A stretch of DNA of 11,673 bases, taken from contig CAYGRM010000209.1 in the NCBI GenBank assembly GCA_964352225.1, positions 1-11,673 of the forward strand, given 5' to 3'. The notes below the pieces were generated by a model. The model did not search any database, was not told where the DNA came from, and worked only from the letters and a program-made list of their open reading frames with translations. Of the stretch, positions 1-6,608 are shown piece by piece; positions within the stretch are counted from its first letter, which is position 1, and each line of letters starts with the position of its first letter. Source of the DNA: CAJQQY01 sp964352225. Its GTDB lineage: Bacteria; Bacteroidota; Bacteroidia; Chitinophagales; Saprospiraceae. Position numbers and translations under genes: made by a program.

Positions 1-278
1 ATAAATTTCTTTCAAATTTACTTGGATGGAAACACAGTATCTTATATGGTTTAAATTTATTTTTATAAGAAAGCCCTTTTACGTTTTACTAAATAACTAA
101 ACTCTGCCTTTTTGTCATTCCATTTTTTTACAAAAACTGACACTACCTGCCCTCTTTTTTCCAAAATAATCCAAAATGACAGGTCAAAACGACTAAAATT
201 CCAATGGTATGCCAATTGATAAGTAATAGTTGTTAATCATTTTAAATGACATTCAATCAAACTTAAACTATAATAAAA
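1..278. other. Non-coding leader upstream of dnaK
   Basis: No convincing gene is seen on either strand here. The stretch is AT-rich and ends in an A-rich run directly before the dnaK ATG, with no Shine-Dalgarno sequence, as is usual in Bacteroidota. It contains TGTCA at 113-117 and TGACA at 138-142 and 177-181, the last forming a TGAC-AG-GTCA dyad at 177-186. These could belong to heat-shock control, but I see no CIRCE element and no clear TAnnTTTG promoter. Confidence 0.5.
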
Positions 279-2210
279 ATGGGTAAAATTATTGGAATTG
301 ACTTAGGAACAACCAACTCATGCGTTGCCGTAATGGAAGGTGGTGAGGCAGTTGTAATCCCTAACGAAGAGGGTAGAAGAACTACTCCTTCGGTAGTTGC
401 ATTTATGGATAATGGCGAGCGTAAAGTTGGTGATCCTGCCAAACGTCAAGCAATCACTAATCCAACAAGAACTATTTCGTCTATAAAAAGATTTATGGGC
501 TCACGTTATTCTGAAGTAAAAGATGAAGCGGAAAGAGCTGCCTTTAAAGCAACTAAAGGGGATAACGATACAGTTAGAGTTGACATCGATGGTCGACTAT
601 ATACGCCACAAGAATTATCTGCTATGATTTTGCAAAAAATGAAAAAAACGGCAGAAGATTTCTTAGGACAAGAAGTAACGGAAGCAGTTATTACAGTACC
701 TGCATATTTCAACGATTCGCAACGTCAAGCAACTAAAGAAGCTGGACAAATTGCTGGTCTTGAAGTAAAAAGAATTATCAATGAGCCTACTGCTGCGGCA
801 TTAGCTTATGGAATGGATAAAAAAGATCAAGATGTCACTATCGCAGTTTACGATTTAGGTGGTGGTACATTTGATGTTTCTATTTTGGAATTAGGAGAAG
901 GTGTTTTCGAAGTAAAATCTACGAATGGTGATACACACTTAGGAGGTGATGACTTTGATAGAATTATCATTGACTTCTTAGCGGATACTTTCAAAGAGCA
1001 AGAAAATATGGATTTGAGAAAAGATCCTATGGCATTGCAACGATTGAAGGATGCTGCTGAAAAAGCAAAAATTGAGTTGTCTTCAGGAACTGAAACAGAA
1101 ATCAATTTGCCATACATCACAGCTGTTGATGGAGTGCCTAAACACTTAGTGGTTAAATTAAGCCGAGCTAAATTTGAGCAATTAGCGGATGATTTAGTAC
1201 AACGAACTTTGAAGCCTTGTGCTGATGCCTTGAAAGATGCAGGTTTGGATAAAGGTGATATTGATGAAGTAATATTAGTAGGAGGTTCAACTCGTATTCC
1301 TCGAATTCAACAAGCGGTAGAAGAGTTTTTTGGAAAAAAACCAAACCGTAGTGTGAATCCAGATGAGGTAGTTGCAGTTGGTGCATCTATCCAAGGTGGA
1401 GTTTTGAGCGGAGATGTAAAAGACGTTTTATTGTTGGACGTTACACCATTATCAATGGGTATCGAAACCATGGGAAATGTGTTTGACGTAGTCATCGAAT
1501 CTAACTCAACCATTCCTACAAAGAAATCAAAAATATACTCAACTGCTGCTGATAATCAGCCTTCTGTTGAAATTCATATTCTTCAAGGAGAGCGACCAAT
1601 GGCTAGAGACAATCGTCCAGTCGGTCGATTTATCCTAGACGGAATTCCACCAGCACCAAGAGGTGTACCTCAAGTCGAAGTAACTTTCGATATGGATGCC
1701 AACGGAATTTTGACCGTTTCAGCTAAAGATAAAGGAACTGGAAAAGAGCAAAATATTCGAATCGAAGCCTCAACTGGTTTGTCGCAAGAAGAGATTGCAA
1801 AAATGAAAGCAGAAGCAGAAGCTAATGCTGATACAGATAGAGCTGCTCGGGAAACTGCGGATAAAATCAATGCTGCTGATAGTTTGATTTTCCAAACGGA
1901 AAAACAAATGAAAGAGTTTGGTGAAAAAATTCCAGCTGAGAAAAAAGGTGCTATTGAAGAAGGTGTAGCTAAGTTGAAAGAAGCTCATGCTTCTCAAGAC
2001 ATCGCTGCTATCGACGCTGCCATGGAAACATTGAATGCTGCATGGCAAGCTGCTTCTCAAGATATGTATGCTGCTTCGCAAGAAGGTGCTCCAGGTGCTG
2101 AAGGTGCTCCTCAAGATGCTCCAACTGCTGATGCAGGTGGTGACGCAGGAGGAAGCAACGATGCTGCGGAAGATGTAGAGTACGAAGAAGTAGAAGAAGA
2201 TAAAAACTAA
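279..2210 (+). CDS. dnaK: Molecular chaperone DnaK (Hsp70)
   Basis: Cytoplasmic ATP-dependent Hsp70 chaperone of 643 residues, the normal length. The nucleotide-binding domain (about 1-383) shows the phosphate-1 loop GIDLGTTNS at 6-14, the INEPTAAALAYG segment at 167-178, DLGGGTFDV at 192-200 and the adenosine motif VGGSTRIP at 334-341. The hydrophobic interdomain linker VLLLDVTP is at 383-390. The beta-sandwich substrate-binding domain follows to about 505, then the helical lid to about 595. The last 45 residues are a disordered Ala/Gly/Gln tail ending in an acidic VEYEEVEED stretch, comparable with the usual conserved acidic C-terminus. The ATG at 279 gives the canonical MGKIIGIDLG start. 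No grpE or dnaJ is next to it, and a terminator follows, so it appears to be transcribed alone. Identity is certain. Confidence 0.99.
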   Translation: MGKIIGIDLGTTNSCVAVMEGGEAVVIPNEEGRRTTPSVVAFMDNGERKVGDPAKRQAITNPTRTISSIKRFMGSRYSEVKDEAERAAFKATKGDNDTVRVDIDGRLYTPQELSAMILQKMKKTAEDFLGQEVTEAVITVPAYFNDSQRQATKEAGQIAGLEVKRIINEPTAAALAYGMDKKDQDVTIAVYDLGGGTFDVSILELGEGVFEVKSTNGDTHLGGDDFDRIIIDFLADTFKEQENMDLRKDPMALQRLKDAAEKAKIELSSGTETEINLPYITAVDGVPKHLVVKLSRAKFEQLADDLVQRTLKPCADALKDAGLDKGDIDEVILVGGSTRIPRIQQAVEEFFGKKPNRSVNPDEVVAVGASIQGGVLSGDVKDVLLLDVTPLSMGIETMGNVFDVVIESNSTIPTKKSKIYSTAADNQPSVEIHILQGERPMARDNRPVGRFILDGIPPAPRGVPQVEVTFDMDANGILTVSAKDKGTGKEQNIRIEASTGLSQEEIAKMKAEAEANADTDRAARETADKINAADSLIFQTEKQMKEFGEKIPAEKKGAIEEGVAKLKEAHASQDIAAIDAAMETLNAAWQAASQDMYAASQEGAPGAEGAPQDAPTADAGGDAGGSNDAAEDVEYEEVEEDKN

Positions 2211-2242
2211 GAATACCGAATATCATTTTTAGTTAGAAAAGC

Positions 2243-2282
2243 AAAAAGCCGTTTCTGGAGAAATTCAGAAGCGGTTTTTTTT
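2243..2282 (+). terminator. Rho-independent terminator of dnaK
   Basis: A 15-bp stem (2243-2257 with 2266-2280, two G-T wobbles) closes an 8-base loop GAGAAATT and runs into a T tract at 2275-2282. It begins 32 bases after the dnaK stop. Core and loop are almost identical to the terminator at 6405-6446. Confidence 0.9.
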
Positions 2283-2371
2283 GTGGGAAAAACTGACTAT
2301 CATTTTACAATTTTTCATCAACAATTCTTCTTTATAAAAATTAAGCATTAGTTTTATAAAAAAATACACAC

Positions 2372-2788
2372 TTGGGTATAAGAATTTTACATATTAGTTT
2401 ATCCTTCTTTTTATTTTTTAGCACAACTGGGCTAGAGATAAATTCCCATTTCTGTACAGGTAATTATAAATATAGTTCTCTTTTTGTCCAACCTAAAAAC
2501 TGCTGTGCTAAGGTTCAAGGTCACTATCCTTCTAAGGATTCTTGTAAGGATGAAGCGAACCAAACTCCTTGTTGTCAAAACAAAGTGAGTTTCTTCAAAT
2601 CTAATCAAACTCAAAACTTTACGGATACCGCAACCCAAGAAGTAACCTTTCCAACTTTTAAAATATCTCCAAGTATCACTTCTCTATTTGGACAAAACTT
2701 TCAATATCTGGATATTGATTTTTACAACTATAAGCCACCACTAATAAGGCAGGACTTTCCTTCTTTATTTCAAATCTTCCGCTGTTAG
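2372..2788 (+). CDS. HYC_CC_PP family exported protein (putative metal-associated)
   Basis: Small exported protein of 138 residues. Residues 5-20 form a hydrophobic signal-peptide core (ILHISLSFFLFFSTTG). It is followed by HFC at 26-28 (the family's HYC), CC at 44-45, a second CC at 67-68, and PP at 122-123 near the end. This order is the signature of the Bacteroidota HYC_CC_PP family, whose biochemical function is not established. Paired cysteines and a His-Cys motif suggest metal or redox chemistry outside the cytoplasm. The start is a TTG: a stop lies 12 bases upstream in frame at 2357-2359 and no in-frame ATG precedes the signal peptide. The next genes encode a metal-binding lipoprotein and MbnP/MbnH proteins, which supports a copper-related role by context. 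Family assignment is good; function is inferred. Confidence 0.8.
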   Translation: MGIRILHISLSFFLFFSTTGLEINSHFCTGNYKYSSLFVQPKNCCAKVQGHYPSKDSCKDEANQTPCCQNKVSFFKSNQTQNFTDTATQEVTFPTFKISPSITSLFGQNFQYLDIDFYNYKPPLIRQDFPSLFQIFRC

Positions 2789-2805
2789 TTTTCTATTCAT
2801 AGCTA

Positions 2806-2820
2806 TTGACGTCCTGTCAA
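2806..2820. promoter_or_regulatory. Inverted repeat, possible operator
   Basis: TTGAC-GTCCT-GTCAA, two perfect 5-base arms around 5 bases, lies 18 bases after the HYC_CC_PP stop and about 90 bases before the next ATG. It could be a regulator site for the metal genes downstream. No regulator is encoded nearby and short dyads arise by chance, so support is weak. Confidence 0.25.
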
Positions 2821-2852
2821 GAGATTTTCCTCTTATCCTTTTTTATAAATAA

Positions 2853-2875
2853 TAGGAGTTCAGTAAGAACTTCTA
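2853..2875 (+). promoter_or_regulatory. Leader hairpin before the metal-binding lipoprotein gene
   Basis: A 9-bp stem (2853-2861 with 2867-2875, one G-T wobble) with loop AGTAA lies 33 bases upstream of the ATG at 2908. No T tract follows directly, so it is not a classical terminator. It may stabilise or control the leader mRNA. Confidence 0.3.
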
Positions 2876-2907
2876 ATTCTTTGATTTTATTAAAATTTTA
2901 TTTTGAT

Positions 2908-3168
2908 ATGAAAAATATATTTCAATCATTAGGAGTAACCCTATTGATGATATTTAGTCTGTTTTTAATTTCTTGTGGCGGAACAGACACATCTAAAAAG
3001 ACTTCCACTTCTTCCGAACCACATGGAGCTACAGCTGAATTTACTTCTGCTTACGTTTGCCCGATGCATTGTAAAGACAGCGGTAGTGATGCAGCTGGAA
3101 CTTGCCCAGTCTGCGGAATGGATTATGTGAAGTCTGACGACCATACAAAAGATGGACATAAGCATTAA
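2908..3168 (+). CDS. Lipoprotein with heavy-metal-binding domain
   Basis: Lipoprotein of 86 residues. Residues 1-22 are a lipoprotein signal with lipobox LISC, giving a lipidated Cys23. A Ser/Thr-rich linker follows, then a short heavy-metal-binding domain at about 49-74: YVCPMHC (49-55) and GTCPVCGMDYV (64-74). This is the CPMH...CPxCGM pattern found at the N-terminus of copper efflux proteins of the CusB/CopA type. The C-terminus is His-rich (DDHTKDGHKH). The residues after the lipid Cys are GGTDT, without the K-acidic-acidic surface signal, so a periplasm-facing location is likely. I chose the ATG at 2908, because the 34 residues before it in the open frame do not resemble a signal peptide and would place the real one internally. 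It lies 67 bases before the MbnP gene and probably shares its transcript. A role in periplasmic copper binding is inferred. Confidence 0.85.
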   Translation: MKNIFQSLGVTLLMIFSLFLISCGGTDTSKKTSTSSEPHGATAEFTSAYVCPMHCKDSGSDAAGTCPVCGMDYVKSDDHTKDGHKH

Positions 3169-3235
3169 TTAAGAATTATCTCTCTCAAAACAAAAATCAA
3201 ACTTGAAATTTCCTCTAACTTAAAAATTATTTAAT

Positions 3236-4198
3236 ATGAAAAATTTATTTACACTTCTCGCATTATGTTTTACTATCGGGTTATTTGCCCAAAATGATGT
3301 TACCGTAAAAATCAATCACAAATTCGGAACAGATGACTTCGCTATGAATTCAGCAGTTACCTGTTATGATAATTATGACTTAAAAGTTACTCGACTTGAA
3401 TATTATTTAAACAATTTTATCATTACTCATGATGGTGGTCAAGAAACAGAGACAACTGCACATTTTTTAATTAACTCAAATAGTATTTCAGAATTAAATC
3501 TGGGGTCTCATGATATTACCTCAGTAGAAAATATTACTTTTTCTGTAGGAGTTCATCCAGATAGAAATCATTTGGATCCATCTGCTTACCCATCAACTCA
3601 TCCACTTGCTCCAAAAAATCCTTCGATGCATTGGGGATGGACTGCAGGGTATCGATTTATTGCTTTGGAAGGAAAAGCTGGAGCAAATGTCAATACGACT
3701 TATGAAATTCATGCATTGGGTGATCCAAACTATAAGACTGTTACTATGCCAATCGAAGGTAATTTAGATGGAACTAATTTGACGATTAGTATCGATGCAG
3801 ACTACTTAGGGATGTTTAAAGATATCAATGTTTCGAATGGAGTCATCACTCATGGTGAGGTAGGAGAGTCAATCCAACTTTTAAATAATTTTGAAACAGA
3901 AGTTTTCTTCCCAGAGGGTGAAGTTCCTGTTGCGACGATTGACCCAGCATTTGATGGGAAATTTCAAATCCAACCAAATCCTTCTTTTGACAAAATGACT
4001 AGCGTTGTTTTGAATTTACCAACAGAAGGTAATTATCAATTGACTTTGACTGATGTAACTGGCCGAGTTATCCAAACTCAAATAGTATCATCGTATGAGC
4101 AGACTATCCAAATGGAAAGTAATCATTCAGGTGTTTTCTTTATCCATTTATGGAAAGATGGAGCGCCTGTGGCTTTTGAAAAATGGATAGTTCAATAA
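3236..4198 (+). CDS. MbnP family copper-binding protein with T9SS sorting domain
   Basis: Exported protein of 320 residues. Signal peptide 1-18 ends in LFA before QN. The MbnP domain spans about 21-226, with LEYYLNNF at 54-61, HLDPSAYPSTHPLAP at 112-126, MHWGWTAGYRF at 131-141 and a conserved His-Ala-Leu-Gly at 159-162. In methanotrophs MbnP binds copper after MbnH oxidises a tryptophan to kynurenine; the related copper proteins MopE and CorA use the same trick. Here the domain has only two tryptophans, W133 and W135. Residues 243-320 form a T9SS type A sorting domain (IQPNPSFDK, then YQLTLTDVTGRVI, ending WIVQ), so the protein should cross the outer membrane and be attached or released. Two di-heme MbnH-type genes follow at once. 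Copper as the ligand is inferred from the family and neighbours. Confidence 0.88.
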   Translation: MKNLFTLLALCFTIGLFAQNDVTVKINHKFGTDDFAMNSAVTCYDNYDLKVTRLEYYLNNFIITHDGGQETETTAHFLINSNSISELNLGSHDITSVENITFSVGVHPDRNHLDPSAYPSTHPLAPKNPSMHWGWTAGYRFIALEGKAGANVNTTYEIHALGDPNYKTVTMPIEGNLDGTNLTISIDADYLGMFKDINVSNGVITHGEVGESIQLLNNFETEVFFPEGEVPVATIDPAFDGKFQIQPNPSFDKMTSVVLNLPTEGNYQLTLTDVTGRVIQTQIVSSYEQTIQMESNHSGVFFIHLWKDGAPVAFEKWIVQ

Positions 4199-4219
4199 TT
4201 TAAGGGTGTTGTTTTATTA

Positions 4220-4262
4220 GGGCAGATCGAATTTTATTTCGACTGCCCAAATTTTATTTTTC
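4220..4262 (+). terminator. Intra-operon hairpin, possible attenuator
   Basis: Between the MbnP gene and the first MbnH-type gene. GGGCAG (4220-4225) pairs with CTGCCC (4243-4248); after a bulged A, TCGAA (4227-4231) pairs with TTCGA (4238-4242), with a 6-base loop. The following bases to 4262 are A/T-rich with T runs but no continuous T tract, so termination is probably partial. It could set more MbnP than MbnH, or protect the mbnP mRNA end. Confidence 0.6.
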
Positions 4263-5279
4263 ATGAAAAAAATTATATTTATTGCTAGCCTTGTCTTTTT
4301 GATGGCCTGTCAAAAAGAAGAGATTCCTGTTGCTTCACCTGAGGAAAAGATATTAGTTATCCCTGAAGGATTTCCAGAACCTAGTTTTCCGGTGGATAAT
4401 GAATTCACCAAAGCTCGGTGGGAGTTAGGGAAAAAGTTATTTTTCGATCCTGTGCTATCGAGAGATAGTTCTATTTCTTGTGCCTCTTGTCATTTTTCGG
4501 AAAAAGCATTTAGTGATACTGTTGCATTTAGTTTAGGTGTTGACCAAGCTATCGGTACTCGTAATGCACCTACCTTATCTAACCTAGCGTATCATCCTTA
4601 CTTCACTCGGGAAGGTGGAATTCCGACCTTGGAGATGCAAATTCTTGTACCCATTCAGGAACACAATGAGTTTGATTTTAATATTGTTTTGATTGTTGAG
4701 AAATTGCAAAAAGACTCAACGTATCAACAGATGAGTAGAGTTGCTTACGATCGAGGAGAAATGGATGCTTTCGTTTTAACTAGAGCGATCTCAACTTTTG
4801 AAAGAAGTTTGCTAAGTGGAAACAGTCGGTACGATGAGTATTTTTCCCAAAATAATAACAATGCATTGACGGATGCGGAACTCCGTGGGATGGATTTATT
4901 TTTTGGAGAAAAAACAGGTTGTAGCAATTGTCACCATGATTTTAACTTCACTAATTATGCCTTTGAAAATAATGGACTTTATGAAAATTACGCTGATCCA
5001 GGAAGATTTAGATTGACAGGCGAAGAAAGTGATCGAGCAAAATTTAAAGTTCCGACTTTGCGAAATATTGAGGTTACTGCTCCATACATGCATGATGGGT
5101 CAATAGAAACTTTAGAAGAAATCATTTTGCATTATGAATCTGGAGGAGAAGATTATCCGAATAAAAGCAATTTGATTGAGCCTTTTACTTTGACTGAAAC
5201 AGAGAGAAATGAACTTGTTTTATTTTTAAAAACACTCACCGATGAGTCTTTTATCAATAATCCTTTATTCAAGAATTAA
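4263..5279 (+). CDS. Di-heme cytochrome c peroxidase/MauG (MbnH-like) lipoprotein, copy 1
   Basis: Lipoprotein of 338 residues with two c-type hemes. Signal 1-15 with lipobox LMAC gives lipidated Cys16, followed by QKEE, which fits the Bacteroidota surface-lipoprotein signal. Heme motifs are CASCH (73-77) and CSNCH (220-224). The family block FKVPTLRNIEVTAPYMHDG is at 261-279. By hand alignment, Tyr291 in TLEEIILHY sits where bacterial peroxidases have the axial Met and MauG has its axial Tyr, which favours an MauG/MbnH-type oxidase over a true H2O2-scavenging peroxidase. The inter-heme tryptophan motif WDGR seen in copy 2 is replaced by FTREGG (114-119). The likely substrate is the MbnP protein encoded just upstream (Trp to kynurenine), by analogy with MbnH. 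The gap to copy 2 is 11 bases, so they are co-transcribed. Family is certain; substrate is inferred. Confidence 0.92.
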   Translation: MKKIIFIASLVFLMACQKEEIPVASPEEKILVIPEGFPEPSFPVDNEFTKARWELGKKLFFDPVLSRDSSISCASCHFSEKAFSDTVAFSLGVDQAIGTRNAPTLSNLAYHPYFTREGGIPTLEMQILVPIQEHNEFDFNIVLIVEKLQKDSTYQQMSRVAYDRGEMDAFVLTRAISTFERSLLSGNSRYDEYFSQNNNNALTDAELRGMDLFFGEKTGCSNCHHDFNFTNYAFENNGLYENYADPGRFRLTGEESDRAKFKVPTLRNIEVTAPYMHDGSIETLEEIILHYESGGEDYPNKSNLIEPFTLTETERNELVLFLKTLTDESFINNPLFKN

Positions 5280-5290
5280 ATTTTATAACA

Positions 5291-6382
5291 ATGAAATTAC
5301 ATAAAATATTTTTAGTGTTTTTCACTATGGCTTTGATCATGGTTGCTTGTAAAAAAGATGATGAGCCGGTGGATAATCCTGTAGTAAAAGATGAAACACC
5401 TTACACGTTAGAATATGGAAATTTTCCTGCTCCAAATTTGCCAGCAGATAATCCCTTAACGGAGCAAGGAGTACATTTAGGAAAAATGCTTTTTTATGAT
5501 AAAAAATTATCGGAAGGGGAATCGCAAGCCTGCGCAGATTGCCATCGTCAACTAGATGGATTTTCTGATACTTTAAAATTTTCCTTAGGCGTGGAGGAAT
5601 TGCCAGGCAAGCGTCAAGCGATGCCGATCTTTAATATGGCTTGGCACACGAATCAATTTTTTTGGGATGGTCGGGCCAATTTATTGCGGGATCAATCATT
5701 GCTTCCTATCCAAGATGAACTGGAAATGAATGAAACTTTAGAAGATGTAATTGCCAAACTAAGTGCAGAACAAACCTACCGAGACCAATTCACTCGCGCC
5801 TTTGGAACAGCAGAAATTACTTCAGAAAAAATATCATTGGCGATGGAACAGTTCATGCTTTCTATCATTTCTAATGATGCTAAATATGATAAATCTTTAG
5901 CAGGAAGTGTTCAATTAACTGAAAGTGAAGAGCGTGGAAGAGTTTTGTTTTTTCAAGAGTATAATCCATTCTTTCCAGATGATTCAGGAGCAGATTGTGC
6001 ACATTGTCATGGAGGGGATAATTTTGAAAATGATCTTTACATGAATAATGGTTTGGATACTGATGCGGAATTTTTAGATACGGGAAGAGAGAATGTTACG
6101 ATGAATACTGCTGATCGAGCAAAATTCAAAGTGCCTACTTTGCGAAATATTGAAGTTACTCCACCTTACATGCATGATGGTCGTTTCCAAACTTTAGAGG
6201 AAGTGGTTGATCATTATAATGAAGGAATTAAAGAATCTTCAACGGCTGATCAAACGGTACTGAATACTAAAGACACCGGGTTGTTTTTGACGGAGCAAGA
6301 TAAAGAGGATTTAGTTAATTTCTTGAAGACGTTGACGGATCAGACTTTTTTAAATAATGAGGAATATAAATCGCCGTTTTAA
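5291..6382 (+). CDS. Di-heme cytochrome c peroxidase/MauG (MbnH-like) lipoprotein, copy 2
   Basis: Lipoprotein of 363 residues, paralogous to the preceding gene. Lipobox MVAC gives Cys20, followed by KKDDE, again a surface-export-type signal. Heme motifs are CADCH (81-85) and CAHCH (236-240). It keeps the classical NQFFWDGRA block with W125, the tryptophan that bridges the hemes in MauG and bacterial di-heme peroxidases. The block FKVPTLRNIEVTPPYMHDG is at 279-297, and Tyr309 in TLEEVVDHY occupies the MauG-type axial position. The C-terminal part has a longer insertion than copy 1 (about 313-330). It ends the metal operon and is followed by a strong terminator. It may share MbnP modification with copy 1, or act on another protein or as a peroxidase; the sequence alone cannot decide. 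Confidence 0.92.
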   Translation: MKLHKIFLVFFTMALIMVACKKDDEPVDNPVVKDETPYTLEYGNFPAPNLPADNPLTEQGVHLGKMLFYDKKLSEGESQACADCHRQLDGFSDTLKFSLGVEELPGKRQAMPIFNMAWHTNQFFWDGRANLLRDQSLLPIQDELEMNETLEDVIAKLSAEQTYRDQFTRAFGTAEITSEKISLAMEQFMLSIISNDAKYDKSLAGSVQLTESEERGRVLFFQEYNPFFPDDSGADCAHCHGGDNFENDLYMNNGLDTDAEFLDTGRENVTMNTADRAKFKVPTLRNIEVTPPYMHDGRFQTLEEVVDHYNEGIKESSTADQTVLNTKDTGLFLTEQDKEDLVNFLKTLTDQTFLNNEEYKSPF

Positions 6383-6404
6383 TTTTAGGACGGGATATTA
6401 GTTA

Positions 6405-6446
6405 ATAAAGAACCGCTTCTGGAGAAATTCAGAAGCGGTTCTTTAT
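6405..6446 (+). terminator. Strong terminator closing the MbnP/MbnH operon
   Basis: A perfect 17-bp stem (6405-6421 with 6430-6446) with loop GAGAAATT, 22 bases after the stop of copy 2. The A-rich 5' edge and T-rich 3' edge make it potentially bidirectional. The core differs by one base in about 28 from the terminator behind dnaK at 2243-2282. Confidence 0.88.
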
Positions 6447-6572
6447 GTTATTTCATTTTTTGCAACTATTAAGAAAATGACAAGTCATTAAAACTGTCCT
6501 TTTATTTCCCAAACACACCTTTCCGATTTATCCATCAAAAAAAAAATACGAATTATAATTTTTTATTTATTA

Positions 6573-6594
6573 GTTTCAAACTTCATTTTGAAAC
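6573..6594 (+). promoter_or_regulatory. Leader palindrome before the tricorn gene
   Basis: GTTTCAAA (6573-6580) and TTTGAAAC (6587-6594) are perfect inverted arms around CTTCAT, 14 bases before the ATG at 6609. It could be an operator or an mRNA hairpin near the ribosome site. The surrounding 6447-6608 is very AT-rich and no clear promoter consensus was found. Confidence 0.3.
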
Positions 6595-6608
6595 CAAAAA
6601 AAAATACA

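Noticed and set aside
1..278. CIRCE heat-shock operator upstream of dnaK
   Set aside because: The TTAGCACTC/GAGTGCTAA arms are not present.
506..2226. Several open frames on the minus strand inside dnaK
   Set aside because: They are antiparallel shadows of a highly conserved gene; their translations are Ser/Leu/His-rich with no recognisable domain.
2806..2907. Upstream extension of the metal-binding lipoprotein from a TTG at 2806
   Set aside because: It would place the lipoprotein signal in the middle of the protein; the ATG at 2908 gives a standard signal peptide and lipobox.
2372..6382. A complete methanobactin locus
   Set aside because: Only MbnP and MbnH relatives are present; no precursor peptide or MbnB/MbnC-like gene is seen in the window.
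6588..6608. TTG start adding seven residues to the tricorn-type protein
   Set aside because: The ATG at 6609 gives a normal signal peptide; the TTG lies within a palindrome arm.
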